From: Syncephalastrum monosporum B8922
Taxonomy: Eukaryota > Mucoromycota > Mucoromycetes > Mucorales > Syncephalastraceae
Reading direction: 5' to 3'
Assembly (NCBI GenBank): GCA_000697355.1
Contig: JNEN01000804.1
Span: 62,001 to 126,000 of the forward strand
DNA length: 64,000 bases
The position numbers were made by a program, and so were the translations under genes. Positions 11,095-21,521 of the stretch are shown here, in pieces (the first letter of the stretch is position 1; every line of letters starts with the position of its first letter). The notes under the pieces were generated by a model. That model was not told the origin of the DNA. It saw nothing but the letters and a program-made list of their open reading frames with translations, and did not search any database.

Positions 11095-11730
11095 TTGCTG
11101 TTGACTGTGATGATGCGCGAGACTGGGTCGCTGACTCGAGGACGAGGCATTGGACCGCTGATTATTCATCAAGGGCTTGCGAGTGGTATCGGGCGTATAT
11201 CCCGACATGGTGTGCAGAAGGGCGCATTTGGAACCAAACTTGCAGTTCCCTTTAAGAAAGTACTTGCACACAGCCGCCTCTGAAGTAAGATCAGGGTTGT
11301 GCGAAAAGATACAGTTGGCGCCGGCCGTGCAAGTGCCTTGCTTGAAGAACTTGCAAGGAACGTGCGATAAGTTGGAGGCTAATAATATGGGGAAGATTGA
11401 TTTTGATAACGTAGCATGAGTCATCGTGATCTCTCTTTCTTTCTTCTTCTTCTCTGTCTCTCTGTAGTATGTAGACCTGTGTGTCTACGGGTGCTGATGG
11501 TTGACCATACATCACAGCGACTTACATTTGGAGGACGATTTGGAGTTGGAAGGGGGCGAGGTCGCATCCGCACCGTTATGATTGTTACCGTTCGGCAGAG
11601 GCACCTGCTGACTGCGTGATCGCTTGATTTGGAAAGGCGGGAGGCGAGACGGCGAACTCTTGGACAGCTGGTTCAGGCTGAGGCGATCAAAGCTCTCGGC
11701 GAGATTAGGTGCAAAGGACTGGTCGGCCAT
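9919..11730 (-). CDS. CCCH zinc-finger protein, LEE1-like, with polyglutamine tract
   Basis: 554 residues from two exons (11730-11526 and 11378-9919). The first half holds two tandem CCCH fingers, both C-x7-C-x5-C-x3-H: CKFFKQGTCTAGANCIFSH and CKYFLKGNCKFGSKCALLH, joined by a short acidic linker and preceded by SNLSHVPC. This pair is typical of the fungal LEE1 group of probable RNA-binding proteins. The rest is low-complexity and rich in Ser, Gln, His and Pro, with 19 consecutive Gln. The function is not known precisely; post-transcriptional regulation is inferred from the fingers. An in-frame ATG at 11745 could add five residues. The intron (147 nt) is longer than average. Confidence 0.85.
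11047..11103 (-). repeat. CAG/CAA repeat encoding polyglutamine
   Basis: Nineteen consecutive Gln codons, a mixture of CAG and CAA, within the CCCH protein gene. The mixed codons suggest that the tract is kept at the protein level rather than being a pure expanded microsatellite. Confidence 0.95.
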
Positions 11731-12799
11731 GGCACGAGTAAACAAGGCGAGTCAAGCTGGGGAAAGAAGGGGGAGCAAAGGCAAGTGAAGAGTGGGAAAG
11801 TAAGAGCAAGAGAGAGAGAGAGAGAAAAGAGAGAGAGAGAGAAAGAAAGAAGAGCGAGGAGGTCTAGTATTTAAAGAGAAGCGACAGAGAAAGAAAGAGG
11901 AACGAGTCTGCAAAGGGGAAACTTTTTCAGGACAACAGTATAGACAACATGCAATGGGGATGGTGGACAGTACGAGATGAGCAAAAGAGAGAAACTGAAA
12001 ACGCGCAGCCAAAAAGGGGTCCGTTACAGAGTTGGGAAGATAGAATCAGTGACAAATATGGTAAATATAAAAAAGAAAGAGAGGGTGAGAGTGTGTGAGA
12101 GAGAGAGAGAAAAGGTGTGCCTACAAAAAGGAACAAAATCACAAAAGAAGAAAAAGAGAAAGAAGGAAAGATGTGCAATCGAGTAAACGACGGCGACAAC
12201 AAGAAGCGAGAAAGAGAGGGAGGGAGACCGAGAGCGAGAGAGAGAGAGAGAGCCAAAGAGAAAGCGAAAGAGGTTCCAAGGACAAAAGGGGAAGTTTCGT
12301 CTGCTTTCTCGCATCTGTGACACAAGGTCAGCCCGCTTGTTTTGCAATGCAAACAAACCTCGGTTATTCGTTGTTTGCTTTGTCCGCTGTCTACCTTCTC
12401 AATCACCTGCATGAAGAACCCTATCTATCGCACATTGACCATCACCTCCGCACTAACCTCTTTCTCGGATTGCATCGTCGTTTCAAATGAAAAGGCCCGC
12501 TTCAACGAGATACGAGCGGGGCGCTTTATTCACCCAGGAGGAGAAAAAAAAAAAAAAGAGCGAGGACCGTGGTAAAATTATATAAAAAATATCTAAGAGA
12601 TGGTGATTGTGCCGAGCGATTGAAATAGTACGCGGTTTATAATGGAGAGGAGCATGTCCACTAAAAAAAGACACGCCACCCCGACCTACTCCACCGGTTC
12701 ACCCATCCAATATTCCAGAGGCGGGTCCAGTCGCTCCGCCCTCGCTCATTTTTATCACCTCTCTTTCCCGAACTCGACAACAAAATAGAGAATGCTGCC
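11731..12799. other. Divergent intergenic region rich in GA tracts (1.07 kb)
   Basis: Long 5' region between the CCCH gene and the ceruloplasmin-like gene. On the plus strand it is strongly purine-rich, with (GA)n runs at 11809-11850, 12097-12112 and 12233-12252, i.e. CT-rich leader sequence for the minus-strand gene. A TATA-like run (ATTATATAAAAAATAT) at about 12575-12592 could serve the plus-strand gene. Long open frames here are artefacts of the low complexity. Confidence 0.6.
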
Positions 12800-12803
12800 A
12801 TGA
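12792..12803 (+). promoter_or_regulatory. Three-codon upstream ORF overlapping the start of the ceruloplasmin-like gene
   Basis: ATG CTG CCA TGA, whose stop overlaps the main start as ATGA. The distance and overlap are those expected for termination-reinitiation or leaky scanning. Whether it lies in the mRNA depends on the unknown transcription start. Confidence 0.4.
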
Positions 12804-13948
12804 TATGGCGGGCTCAATTACGCAAAAGCGAAAACGACGGCTCCTCCCTGTGCGCCTGTGCGTACTCCCTATTCTGGCTGTTTGTAGCCTTCGCCATCAG
12901 CACCCGCATAGAGGCTGTGTGTGCACAGCAGACTATCCGGGAGTATTACATCAGCGCTGAAGAGTACGACTGGGACTATGCTCCCTCGGGCGAGGATCAG
13001 CTGCGCGGCGTGCCGCTCCAAGACAGCCCGATGGCGGCGCTCTACACTGTCTCCAGTGACACACGCGTCGGCCGAGTCTATCACAAGGCACGGTACCGCA
13101 GATACCACGATTCCGAGTTCAAGCAAGCTGCCGAGCTCGATCCTTCCCTCGGCATGCTGGGCCCCATCATTCGCGCCGAGGCAGGCGATCAGGTTCGGAT
13201 CCGGTTTATGAATCGAGCGTCTATGCCGCATAGTCTGCATCCACATGCGGTGCAGAATGACGTCCTGGCCTGGGTCCCGGGCGCGGCCGTGCAGCCCGGC
13301 GAGACGTACGACTATGTGTGGGACGTGCCGACGACGTCGCCTGGCGGGCTGTGGGCTTATTCTTCCCGAGCGGACCCGCTGGGGGACCTGCATGCCGGCC
13401 TGATAGGCCCCATTGTCATCTACCCAAATAATACCCTGCACAAACAAACACCTGGTTCGCCCGAGCGCCCCAAAAGCATCGACCAAGAGATCTTCGCCTT
13501 GATGATGGTCACCGACGAGGCCTTCTCGCCGTACTTTCTCTCCTCCACCTCGCAGCTACAGCACCGTAATGACACCGACCCGGCTTTCCTCGAGTCCAAC
13601 CGCATGTACCACATCAACGGCTATGTCTTCAACAACCACCCGGGCTTCCACATGTATTACGGCCACACCGTGCGCTGGTACGTGCTCTCCCTCGGCTTGG
13701 GCGATGACGACGTGCACACAGCCCACTGGCATGGCGCGACGCTCCTCCACAAGGGCCACCGTGTGGACGTCGTCGACCTCTGGCCCGTCAGTTTCACCGT
13801 GCTTGACATGATCCCCGATAACGAAGGCCAATGGCTTTTTCACTGCCACGTCGGCAAGCACTTTGAGGCGGGCATGTCTGCCTACTACCAAGTAGAAAAA
13901 CTCGATTACTCGGGCAAAGAAGGATGGGATGAGGATGTGGATTTTTAA
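12800..13948 (+). CDS. Two-domain cupredoxin protein resembling ceruloplasmin/hephaestin domains 5-6
   Basis: Intronless, 382 residues, secreted or type II: a hydrophobic segment (about residues 23-40) ends near AVCAQQ. The body matches the last two cupredoxin domains of ceruloplasmin in order: YYISAEEYDWDYAPSG, GMLGPIIRAEAGD, SLHPHAVQ, GLIGPIVIY, SNRMYHINGYVF, DVHTAHWHG and LFHCHVGKHFEAGM. Visible copper ligands are H147/H149, H306, H309/H311, H348, C349, H350, H354 and M359, so a type 1 site in domain 2 is complete. The second domain-1 His pair of active ferroxidases (YHSHID) is AYSSRAD here (S188, R190), so a standard trinuclear centre would lack two ligands. A ferroxidase role is possible but not shown. 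It converges with the channel gene with 96 bp between stops. Confidence 0.75.
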   Translation: MIWRAQLRKSENDGSSLCACAYSLFWLFVAFAISTRIEAVCAQQTIREYYISAEEYDWDYAPSGEDQLRGVPLQDSPMAALYTVSSDTRVGRVYHKARYRRYHDSEFKQAAELDPSLGMLGPIIRAEAGDQVRIRFMNRASMPHSLHPHAVQNDVLAWVPGAAVQPGETYDYVWDVPTTSPGGLWAYSSRADPLGDLHAGLIGPIVIYPNNTLHKQTPGSPERPKSIDQEIFALMMVTDEAFSPYFLSSTSQLQHRNDTDPAFLESNRMYHINGYVFNNHPGFHMYYGHTVRWYVLSLGLGDDDVHTAHWHGATLLHKGHRVDVVDLWPVSFTVLDMIPDNEGQWLFHCHVGKHFEAGMSAYYQVEKLDYSGKEGWDEDVDF

Positions 13949-14044
13949 GTTACCATCACAATGTTAATTTATGTATGTGAAGAGAGGATATACTAAGGAA
14001 ACCCCGCCCCTCTGTTTTTTCCGGTTTTTGTTTTTTTTTTTTTT

Positions 14045-17000
14045 TCACTCGAAACTCCAGTGGGGAGACGAAAGGATAAAGACCACATCCGAGGCTTTGA
14101 GGATCAGGGACGGGACGGGGTTGGTATATACAAAAGGCAACTCATTGCCGAGGGCGTCGTCTGGCATGCGGAACAGGCCGAGCGGCAGCACGCCGTGGTC
14201 GAGGAGGAGCGTTTCAAATAAAGCCGAGAACGGCTGGCCCGCAAATGTGGACGGTAAGGCCATACTTGTCAAGTGAGGTGCGTGCTCCATTGCGGAGTCC
14301 ACGGATTGGATATCGTCTGTCGCGTTCAGCAGTCGCTTAGCCGACCCGTCTAGCAGAGGCCCAGGCATGCCGCACAACGTCTTGATGATCGATACAATAT
14401 CAGGCTTGTAGTATGTCTGACTGAGCAAGACATTGCTGATCAAACTGTCTGCAATCACGTCGCCTGCTGCGTACGCAGGGGTGTAAAACGTGTCGATCTC
14501 TTCGGCAACGTCCTTGCCCTGGAGCAAGTGCATGAAGCGAATGTTGGTCTTCTCGACTAATTAGATAGAAGCGAGCCCATCAGTCACTGCGTTTTCATCA
14601 CACGATAGGAGAACTCACTGAGGTTGACAATTGTATACGAGTCCTTGTAGCGCTCTTGAACGAGAAGATCAATGATGTGACTCGTCATACTAATAATCGA
14701 TGAGTGTCTGAATGATTTGTTGTGGATAAGACTTACATAGCAGGGCTATCCGAATTTCGCTCGTATTGATTGAGACACTCCATCTCACTGTGAGATATGA
14801 GATATTGAACGAGCCCAAGTGTGTCATGTACATTACCTCATCACAACCACTTGCTTGGCTGTCTTGACACCTGCCCTGAGAAGATCGTCCGGCTGGCGGC
14901 AATCACCCTGTGCGAGCCCCTTCTGTCAGTCTTCCTCCATGCACACGATTGTTATCCAGCTTACCGTGATAAAGAACACTTTGGGAAACATATTAATCAA
15001 CTCGAATGTTTTTTGTTTGGGCGGCGAGGCACATAAAAGGACAATGTTTTGCAGGTGTTCCGGACGGAGATGGGGTGATCTGCAAAACGCATGAGTCTAA
15101 CCAAGCTGGCATAGGATACTCATCCTCAGAGAAAAAACAAACCTCAGGTTGTAAATGAATTTGAATATATTGATCACCTCATGATGCAAGCACACCAGAA
15201 TGTGACCACGCATGTGTTCGGCGGAATCGATCAAAACTTCAGAGAGCTCTGGCGGTTCGTCGAGGATATATGACAACGGGAGCGATGTGTCCTGATTAAA
15301 TGGCAGAGGTTGGGGAACCGCTTCGTCGTGCACGGGCGTCTCTGGGACGGGCGTCTGGCCCAGACGCATGATGAGGGCGCGGCTGCCGGTGAGGAGGGCA
15401 TGGCGTGGGGTCGGAAGCCGTGATAGTTTGTACCGTCGGTGCGAGTGCGAGATGTGGGACGAAGCTGATACCCCAGGCGGTTCCGAGTGTTTGGTGGAAA
15501 GATCGCTGCGATGGCTCTTGGATTGTGGCATGCTCGGGCACGGACTCGGCACGGGCGGTCGCTTGTTAGGCCGGGTTTCGATGCCGCGCACGGCCTGCCA
15601 TACATACACCGAGTTCTATATAGGGTTGTTTGAGCGGCCAGTGACTGGAGAGAATACCGCAATTCTTACCAAAAATTCAATGTCCTTGATCTCGCGTGGA
15701 CTTTCTGAAATATACACACAACGATCTGACTCGCGGATCACATAGTCATTGCTGGGATTCAGCAGTATCTCGGGAGAACCGCTACAGTCTTGCGAGTACG
15801 TCTTGATCGCAAAAAGAATGACCTGACATTCTTTGTACACGATCTTTCACATCCGCTGTCAGTTGCTTTCTTCTCTCATTGCACTTCCACACCTACCCAG
15901 GCTGCATGCGGAAAGGTCAGACCAATAATACATTGGGGTGGCCGTGCTGTGTAGATCTCGTTACAGGAGCCGTCATCTATCCGAAATTGTGTCAATGCAT
16001 GCACTGGTTTGTAAGATTCTTGGTTACCATATTGCGCTTGCCACGGTTCGTCGTAGCGATTGATGGGCTGCCGCTGGTGTAGGAGGTTGGTCAAAAGAGT
16101 GGAGACGCCACGACAACGGCAGTTCATTGCGAGGAGGTATTGCTTGAATTCGCGGACGCAAATGATCTCTTTGGCCACTTTTTGATAGATCGCTGTCGTG
16201 GGAGATAGATTGTATGTGTAGATCGGCACCTTGTGGCTCACAGTGTAGCAATAGAGCGACCACAGACGCACCGTATTGCGCTCGTCCTCCGCGTTCGGAT
16301 CCATTGCATTTTGATCTGCTCCATCATGAGTGGGAATCGTCCGCTCACATGTCTAAGTCTACCTGATATAGTGATGATGGCCCGGGCATAGCGTGCTCGC
16401 TGTGATATGCGTATACACATGATGAATACAGTGTCTCTTACATCTATCATCCTCCTCTTACCGCTCTTCGAAGTGTTTTGTCATTCTATACAAGCATATG
16501 AGCCCAACCGCTGATTTCCATTCGATGGAAAGCTTACCAATACTGAACCATGCAAAAACTGTACACGATGACCCCACATTGAATTACGTTCCATCAACTT
16601 GAGATCTTCCGTGGGACGATCCACATCCAGGAAGACTACATTGAGATGATCTTCCGCGTGCTCCTGCATATATGTGTCAGCAAAAGGTTCATGTGGGTGC
16701 GTTGGGACATACTCTGTTGAGAAATCCATCTAAAATTTCCTCTACTTGTTCTGGCCGAAACGTGCCGACGATCAAGATGAAAGGTATTGTTCCTTTGGCA
16801 ACATGACCTCCGCCATCTATATATATATATTATAGAAATAAAATGAGTTGAGACATGTGGCTACAAATGAAGAGCATCCTACCTTTCCGCTTGCGCAGTG
16901 TGGCTAACACGTCGGCGATCAAACTTGGCAGAACGCAGAGGGAAAGGGCGATCAGCAGCATGACGACAAGCCGGCTCGCTTCGGTGTGGGGCGTAATGTC

Positions 17001-18840
17001 TGCCAGGAAAAAAGGATATCAGTCAAGGCAGGATGGTGTATCCAATCATGCATATACTCACCGCCGTAACCGACCGTGGAGAGGGTGACCATGACAACAT
17101 AACTGCCCGAACGTTAGCACAAGAAAATGAGAAAAAAAGTGAGAGGAATGGATAGGCAGTTGCTCACAGTGAATCCACGATGGTATAGTTGATATTGGCA
17201 AACGTCGCCTCGCAGTACTGAAACGCAGCCATGCCATTGTAAAGCAGAACGATGAGCATGGAGGTGAGGTGTATCAATTTGGTCTTGAGCAAATCGATCG
17301 GTTTGTCTAATTTAGGAAAAACGATGAGACACATTGGTCCCGTAGAGGGAGAGAAACGGCATGCGAACCTGTCATTTGTAAATTGGTTTTGATTTTCATG
17401 GCGCTTTTGATGCGCAATAAGAGAACCCAGCTCCTAAGGAAATAAGGTACTGATGCAAAGACTGAGTTTCATCAGACATGAGTTGTGAATCCTTACCGTA
17501 GAGGAACTGGCCATTCTTCATGAAATTGGACACGAGAAATGGTACGGTTGTAAGAAGCTCGATGAAGAAACGGAAACTGATGAACTGCGAGAGCGGATGA
17601 CCGGTTTGAAAAATCCCTAAACGCCATCGTGAGGATACAGCGAGTGTAGCAACAGAAAGGCTTACGAGTAAAAAAGGATCCAGTGTTCCAATAGGTCAGC
17701 CATTGACAGAAAAGCCTAGACCGTTGAATGAGCCAATAAATCCGCGGCACTAGCTGCACGATCTCATCTTTTACCATAGGTCATAAGAGCGATACTTGTA
17801 CAGCCACGGTGGCTCCAACATGACATCAAACTCTTGTTTCATCTCCACAAGGTAGGCAACGCAGAACAAAAGATCGACGAGCAAATCAATGTTGACCTAA
17901 TATATGCCAGATACATAGGGAATAGTACCGTCAGTGGGGCTATGCGAAACTGAACCATCCAACTTACGAAAAGGACGATGGTCTGGTTAGCAGCTAAAAC
18001 GTCGCGCAGGGCAGAAATGTAGGGATGCCATGAAAAGTAGTGTTTGACTTGGTTGATGATGCTGTAGACTTCCGTCTTTTCATCTCTAATAGAATATAGG
18101 CGAATGAGTCCAAGGCGAATGCAGCACGTGGAGGGGGTGGGTAAGAAAAAGGGAAAAAAAAAAAAAGGTAGGGCAAACCGACCTGGCCGTCTTGCGCGAT
18201 TTTCGATATCTGGTTCTCACATTGCTAAAGTTCACATGGCCTCTCCTGACAAACCAACGGTCTTCTTGTGAGGCGGCCGAGGCAATGACCTCCTGAGCAC
18301 TGTGACAAATGCAAAACGGGTTTCAGTCATGCACATTATTTTACAAGAAATTGCGTACTTTGGGTCGAGAGCGGGTAGCACAAGATCGGCGTTGTTTTCC
18401 GTGACATGGTCGTCCGAAGAAGCGACCTCGTCGTCTGAGCTCATGTTGTCGTCGTTGCTCGATGTATGTCCGCTCAGACTGCTGTTGGTGCTGCCGTACG
18501 ACTTGTGCTTGCGCATCAGACGCGGGAAGAGCAGCCGCGGAGACGACGAAGCGTGGTGGTGTTGGTGAATGCGGCGTCGCTTCCGTTCAGCGATGGTCTT
18601 CGATCGCTTCACATTTTCATCGCAATCGCTGCTGCCCCGGGAGGAGCACCCGTCGTTGGAGTGGTTCCTTATTAAGCGTGAAAAGGCGTGTCTGGAGGTG
18701 TCGATAGAAGGAGGCCCACTGCTCGTGCTTTCCCTGTCCTGGTAGCTCTTGCGTGACTTGACAGCGTCCGTGGATTTCTTACTTGCCACAGACGACGTCA
18801 AAAGTTGGTTCTCCTCGTCCGGCTTTCTGCCACTTGCCAT
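14045..18840 (-). CDS. Slo/BK-type potassium channel alpha subunit
   Basis: 1187 residues, 22 exons, all joining in phase (18840-18359, 18299-18183, 18085-17968, 17896-17775, 17715-17666, 17616-17497, 17449-17369, 17306-17168, 17102-17062, 16999-16883, 16816-16713, 16663-16538, 16485-16462, 16399-16363, 16315-15897, 15843-15670, 15615-15143, 15079-14965, 14907-14837, 14787-14737, 14689-14619, 14556-14045). A Ser-rich basic N-terminus (about 200 residues) precedes the membrane part, a charged S4-like helix (FLRSWVLLLRIKSAMKIKT) and the filter TVGYGD at 419-424. Two RCK-type halves follow: DPNAEDERNTVRLWSL, SCNEIYTARPPQCIIGLTFP, ILLNPSNDYVIRESD, and at the end YAAGDVIADSLISNVLLSQT and LPFVYTNP match Slo1 landmarks. 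It should pass K+ at the plasma membrane or an organelle, gated by voltage and a cytosolic ligand. The acidic calcium bowl and a clear S0 helix are not seen. Confidence 0.88.
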
Positions 18841-19463
18841 CGGTGGTAGAAAAGAGAGGAAAAAGACAGAAGAAAGAACAGCTTTTTTTTTTTTTTGTAG
18901 AACCGAGTTTTGCCATGTCTTTTAATTTTTTTTTTTTTTTGGCTTTCCATTTTGGTTCTGACCTCCCTCAGCTCTCTCTGACCGTTTCCTTTGTATTTTG
19001 ACGCACAAAGTAATCCGCACACACACACACAGTTAATCACCCTTTGGCAAAAATGCCTCTGCTATAGGCATACGAATTTTCCCTCTTGTATTATAACCCA
19101 ATCTGTCACCCTGTAGCCAGCTATCGTGATATATATAGTTTCATAGCTCGAATATGCATTCATTATGCTATGTTCTTTGTATCACGCTTCCACCTCGCAT
19201 CAAATGCATATGGAGATGAAAGTTACACGGCTCATTACTGCGTATCCTTATCTTCTCTTGTGATCTCTTGAAGGAGAGTGTCAAAAGATGGAGAGTGGAT
19301 GATATGATACGATAACAAGCAATAGAGTTTCACAACGACGCATCTCCACTTTTCGGTCTTCGAAATGCGTATCTAATTCCTCCACCTTAATGCGTTGATT
19401 CCCTGCTGGGAGGCTCTGATTCCCTTCTTTCTTCCTCTTCCCTTTTACATTCACACAGAAGCC
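18841..19463. other. Divergent intergenic region (623 bp)
   Basis: Between the channel gene and MOCS1A. It holds T/A homopolymer runs (18883-18896, 18927-18940) and a short CA run (19019-19031). No gene seen. Confidence 0.55.
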
Positions 19464-20796
19464 ATGTTTCTGTCACATGTGGCAAGACGCACAAGTCAGG
19501 TTAGATCTAGTCAAAAATATAAACAAAGTCAGCTCGACATTCATCACGCGTCGCATATCATAGCCAATGAAGAAGATGTTGTCTGTGCGCTCCCTTGTAT
19601 CGGATCGCCTGACAGACCGTTTTGGCCGCAAGCATAACTACCTGCGGATCTCTCTCACCGAGAAATGCAACCTCCGGTGTACGTCCCTCTGGATCTCATT
19701 ACTTTCTCACGCTCACATACCCTTATAATACTGCAGGCACGTATTGCATGCCAGCCGAAGGAGTCCCGCTAACGCCGTCTGACAAACTACTTTCAACGGA
19801 CGAGATCCTGCGTCTTGCGCGCTTATTCGTCAGTCAAGGAGTGGATAAGATCAGGCTGACAGGGGGTGAGCCGACGGTGCGTCCTGATCTGCTTGACATT
19901 GTGCGTGGTCTGGGCAGTATGGGCGTCAAGAGCATTGGCATGACGACAAATGGCCTTGCTCTGAGGCGTAAACTGGCGCCCCTTCACGAAGCTGGACTCG
20001 ATACCCTCAACATTAGTCTGGATACTCTCGACCGTCACATGTTTGAAATCATGACCCGCAGGCGAGGTACATTTTAGACAGGCATCGCGAGATTTGGGCT
20101 GAATTTTGCTTCTGTCAGGATTTGACCATGTGATTCATTCTATCGAACATGCTCTTGAATTGGGATTCAGGGCTGTCAAGTTAAACTGCGTGGTGATGCG
20201 TGGCGTCAACGAGGATCAAGTCCTGAATTTCGTGGCCTATACACGTGATCACCCGGTTAACGTCCGCTTCATCGAGTATATGCCTTTTGATGGTACGGAA
20301 ATTGGATAGAATGATTGGAAAGAGAGATTAACTCTCTCCAGGGAATCGATGGAACCGCGACAAGCTGGTACCCTACCGTGACCTTATCCATCGCATTGAA
20401 TCGAAGTATGGCTCGCTTGTCAAGCTCACCGATGATCCGAACGACACTACCAAGGTAAATGCAGAACACAAAAAGATGATGTGTATTTCCTTATCAAGTC
20501 GGTTCTAGGCTTTTCGAGTGCCAGGATATGCGGGCAAGATCGGGTTCATCACTTCCATGACCGACCACTTTTGTGATACGTGCAATCGGGTACGGATTAC
20601 CGCCGATGGCAGCATCAAAGTCTGCTTATTTGGTGCGACCGAGCTATCGCTTCGAGATTTGATGCGCCAAGGTGCCTCCGACCAGGATCTGCTTCCTTAC
20701 ATTGGAGCCGCCGTCCAGAAAAAGAAGCGCCGGCACGCAGGTATGTCCGAGCTGGCAGCGCAAAAGAACAGGCCCATGATCCTCATTGGCGGGTGA
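19464..20796 (+). CDS. MOCS1: MOCS1A: GTP 3',8-cyclase (MoaA-type radical SAM), molybdenum cofactor step 1
   Basis: 351 residues. Exons: 19464-19499, 19564-19678, 19737-20066, 20119-20292, 20342-20454, 20509-20796. It converts GTP with SAM into the intermediate that the MoaC/MOCS1B enzyme turns into cPMP, normally in mitochondria. Visible marks: the radical-SAM cluster [64 protein letters not shown], the second cluster region [23 protein letters not shown], and the functionally important C-terminal double glycine (RPMILIGG, then stop). The first exon ([12 protein letters not shown]) is inferred from an in-frame GTTAGA donor and gives a short basic leader; a simpler start is the ATG at 19567. 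The MOCS1B frame opens only 76 bp after the stop. Confidence 0.9.
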
Positions 20797-20897
20797 AAGT
20801 CTGGCATGGCTATCCTAGCGTTGTACATACCCTCCTCAACCCCCAACCCCCATAGAATGACCATGTAAATAAATGACCATTATCTTCCTTCTCTCAG
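20741..20897 (+). other. Candidate alternative intron fusing MOCS1A to MOCS1B in frame
   Basis: Inside the last MOCS1A exon a perfect donor (CAG|GTATGT, exon end 20740, phase 1) can join to the acceptor TCTCAG (20897) or CAGCAG (20900) in front of MOCS1B. Both acceptors keep the MOCS1B frame. This removes the MOCS1A C-terminus including the double glycine and its stop codon, and gives one MOCS1A-MOCS1B polypeptide. Confidence 0.6.
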
Positions 20898-21478
20898 CAG
20901 GCTCATCAGCACCTTTTATGCCTTCATTCCTGGCGCCCACCTTGTATGGCCCTCATCATCCACAAGCACGTTTGTACTCGACATCCAAGAAAAAGCTCAC
21001 GCACACGGACCCCGACACGGGTGAAGCACGCATGGTGTCTGTGACGGACAAGGCCAAGACGAAGCGTGAAGCCAGAGCGCGCGGACACATTACAATGCCG
21101 GCCGACACACTCGAGCTCTTACGACAGAATGAAAACAAGTCATCCAAAGGAAATGTTCTGGTGGTGGCTCAGATAGCCGGTATTCAAGCAGCCAAATCGA
21201 CCAGTCAGCTCATTCCACTGTGTCATCCACTGCTGCTAGGACACATTGGGGTCGAGCTCTGGTTGACAAACACTGGCGTGGAATGCGAGTCGGTGGTGCA
21301 GTGCAAAGGCGAGACGGGCGTAGAGATGGAAGCACTGACGGCGACCAGTGTTGCGTTACTCACAGTGTTTGACATGTGCAAGGCCGCGTCGAAACAAATG
21401 CGCATCGAAAACATTCGCGTTCTGGAGAAGTCGGGTGGCAAGTCTGGGCATTGGGTCAACAGAGGCGAACAAGAATAG
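20873..21478 (+). CDS. MOCS1: MOCS1B: cyclic pyranopterin monophosphate synthase (MoaC-type)
   Basis: Up to 201 residues. The MoaC core begins at LTHTDPDTGEARMVSVTDKA and shows AQIAGIQAAKSTSQLIPLCH, GETGVEMEALTATSVALLTV, YDMCKA-like FDMCKAAS and the end RVLEKSGGKSGHW, all diagnostic of MoaC. The segment before it (MPSFLAPTLYGPHHP, then QARLYSTSKKK) resembles a mitochondrial presequence with a processing site. It could be translated as a second cistron from ATG 20873 or 20918, or as the C-terminal part of a spliced fusion with MOCS1A. No room exists for a normal independent promoter between the two frames. It ends 43 bp from the stop of the convergent eS25 gene. Confidence 0.88.
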   Translation: MTIIFLLSAGSSAPFMPSFLAPTLYGPHHPQARLYSTSKKKLTHTDPDTGEARMVSVTDKAKTKREARARGHITMPADTLELLRQNENKSSKGNVLVVAQIAGIQAAKSTSQLIPLCHPLLLGHIGVELWLTNTGVECESVVQCKGETGVEMEALTATSVALLTVFDMCKAASKQMRIENIRVLEKSGGKSGHWVNRGEQE

Positions 21479-21521
21479 ACGTTTTTTGATCAATTTGTTT
21501 ATTGCAAGGAGGGGAACAAAT

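Noticed and set aside
11800..12320. Long overlapping frames on both strands rich in Arg/Glu/Lys or Leu/Ser/Phe
   Set aside because: They come from (GA)n low-complexity DNA, which stays open in several frames by composition alone.
19736..19742. Possible frameshift in MOCS1A between the first two Cys of the radical-SAM motif
   Set aside because: A 58-nt GT-AG intron there restores CNLRCTYC exactly, so no frameshift is needed.
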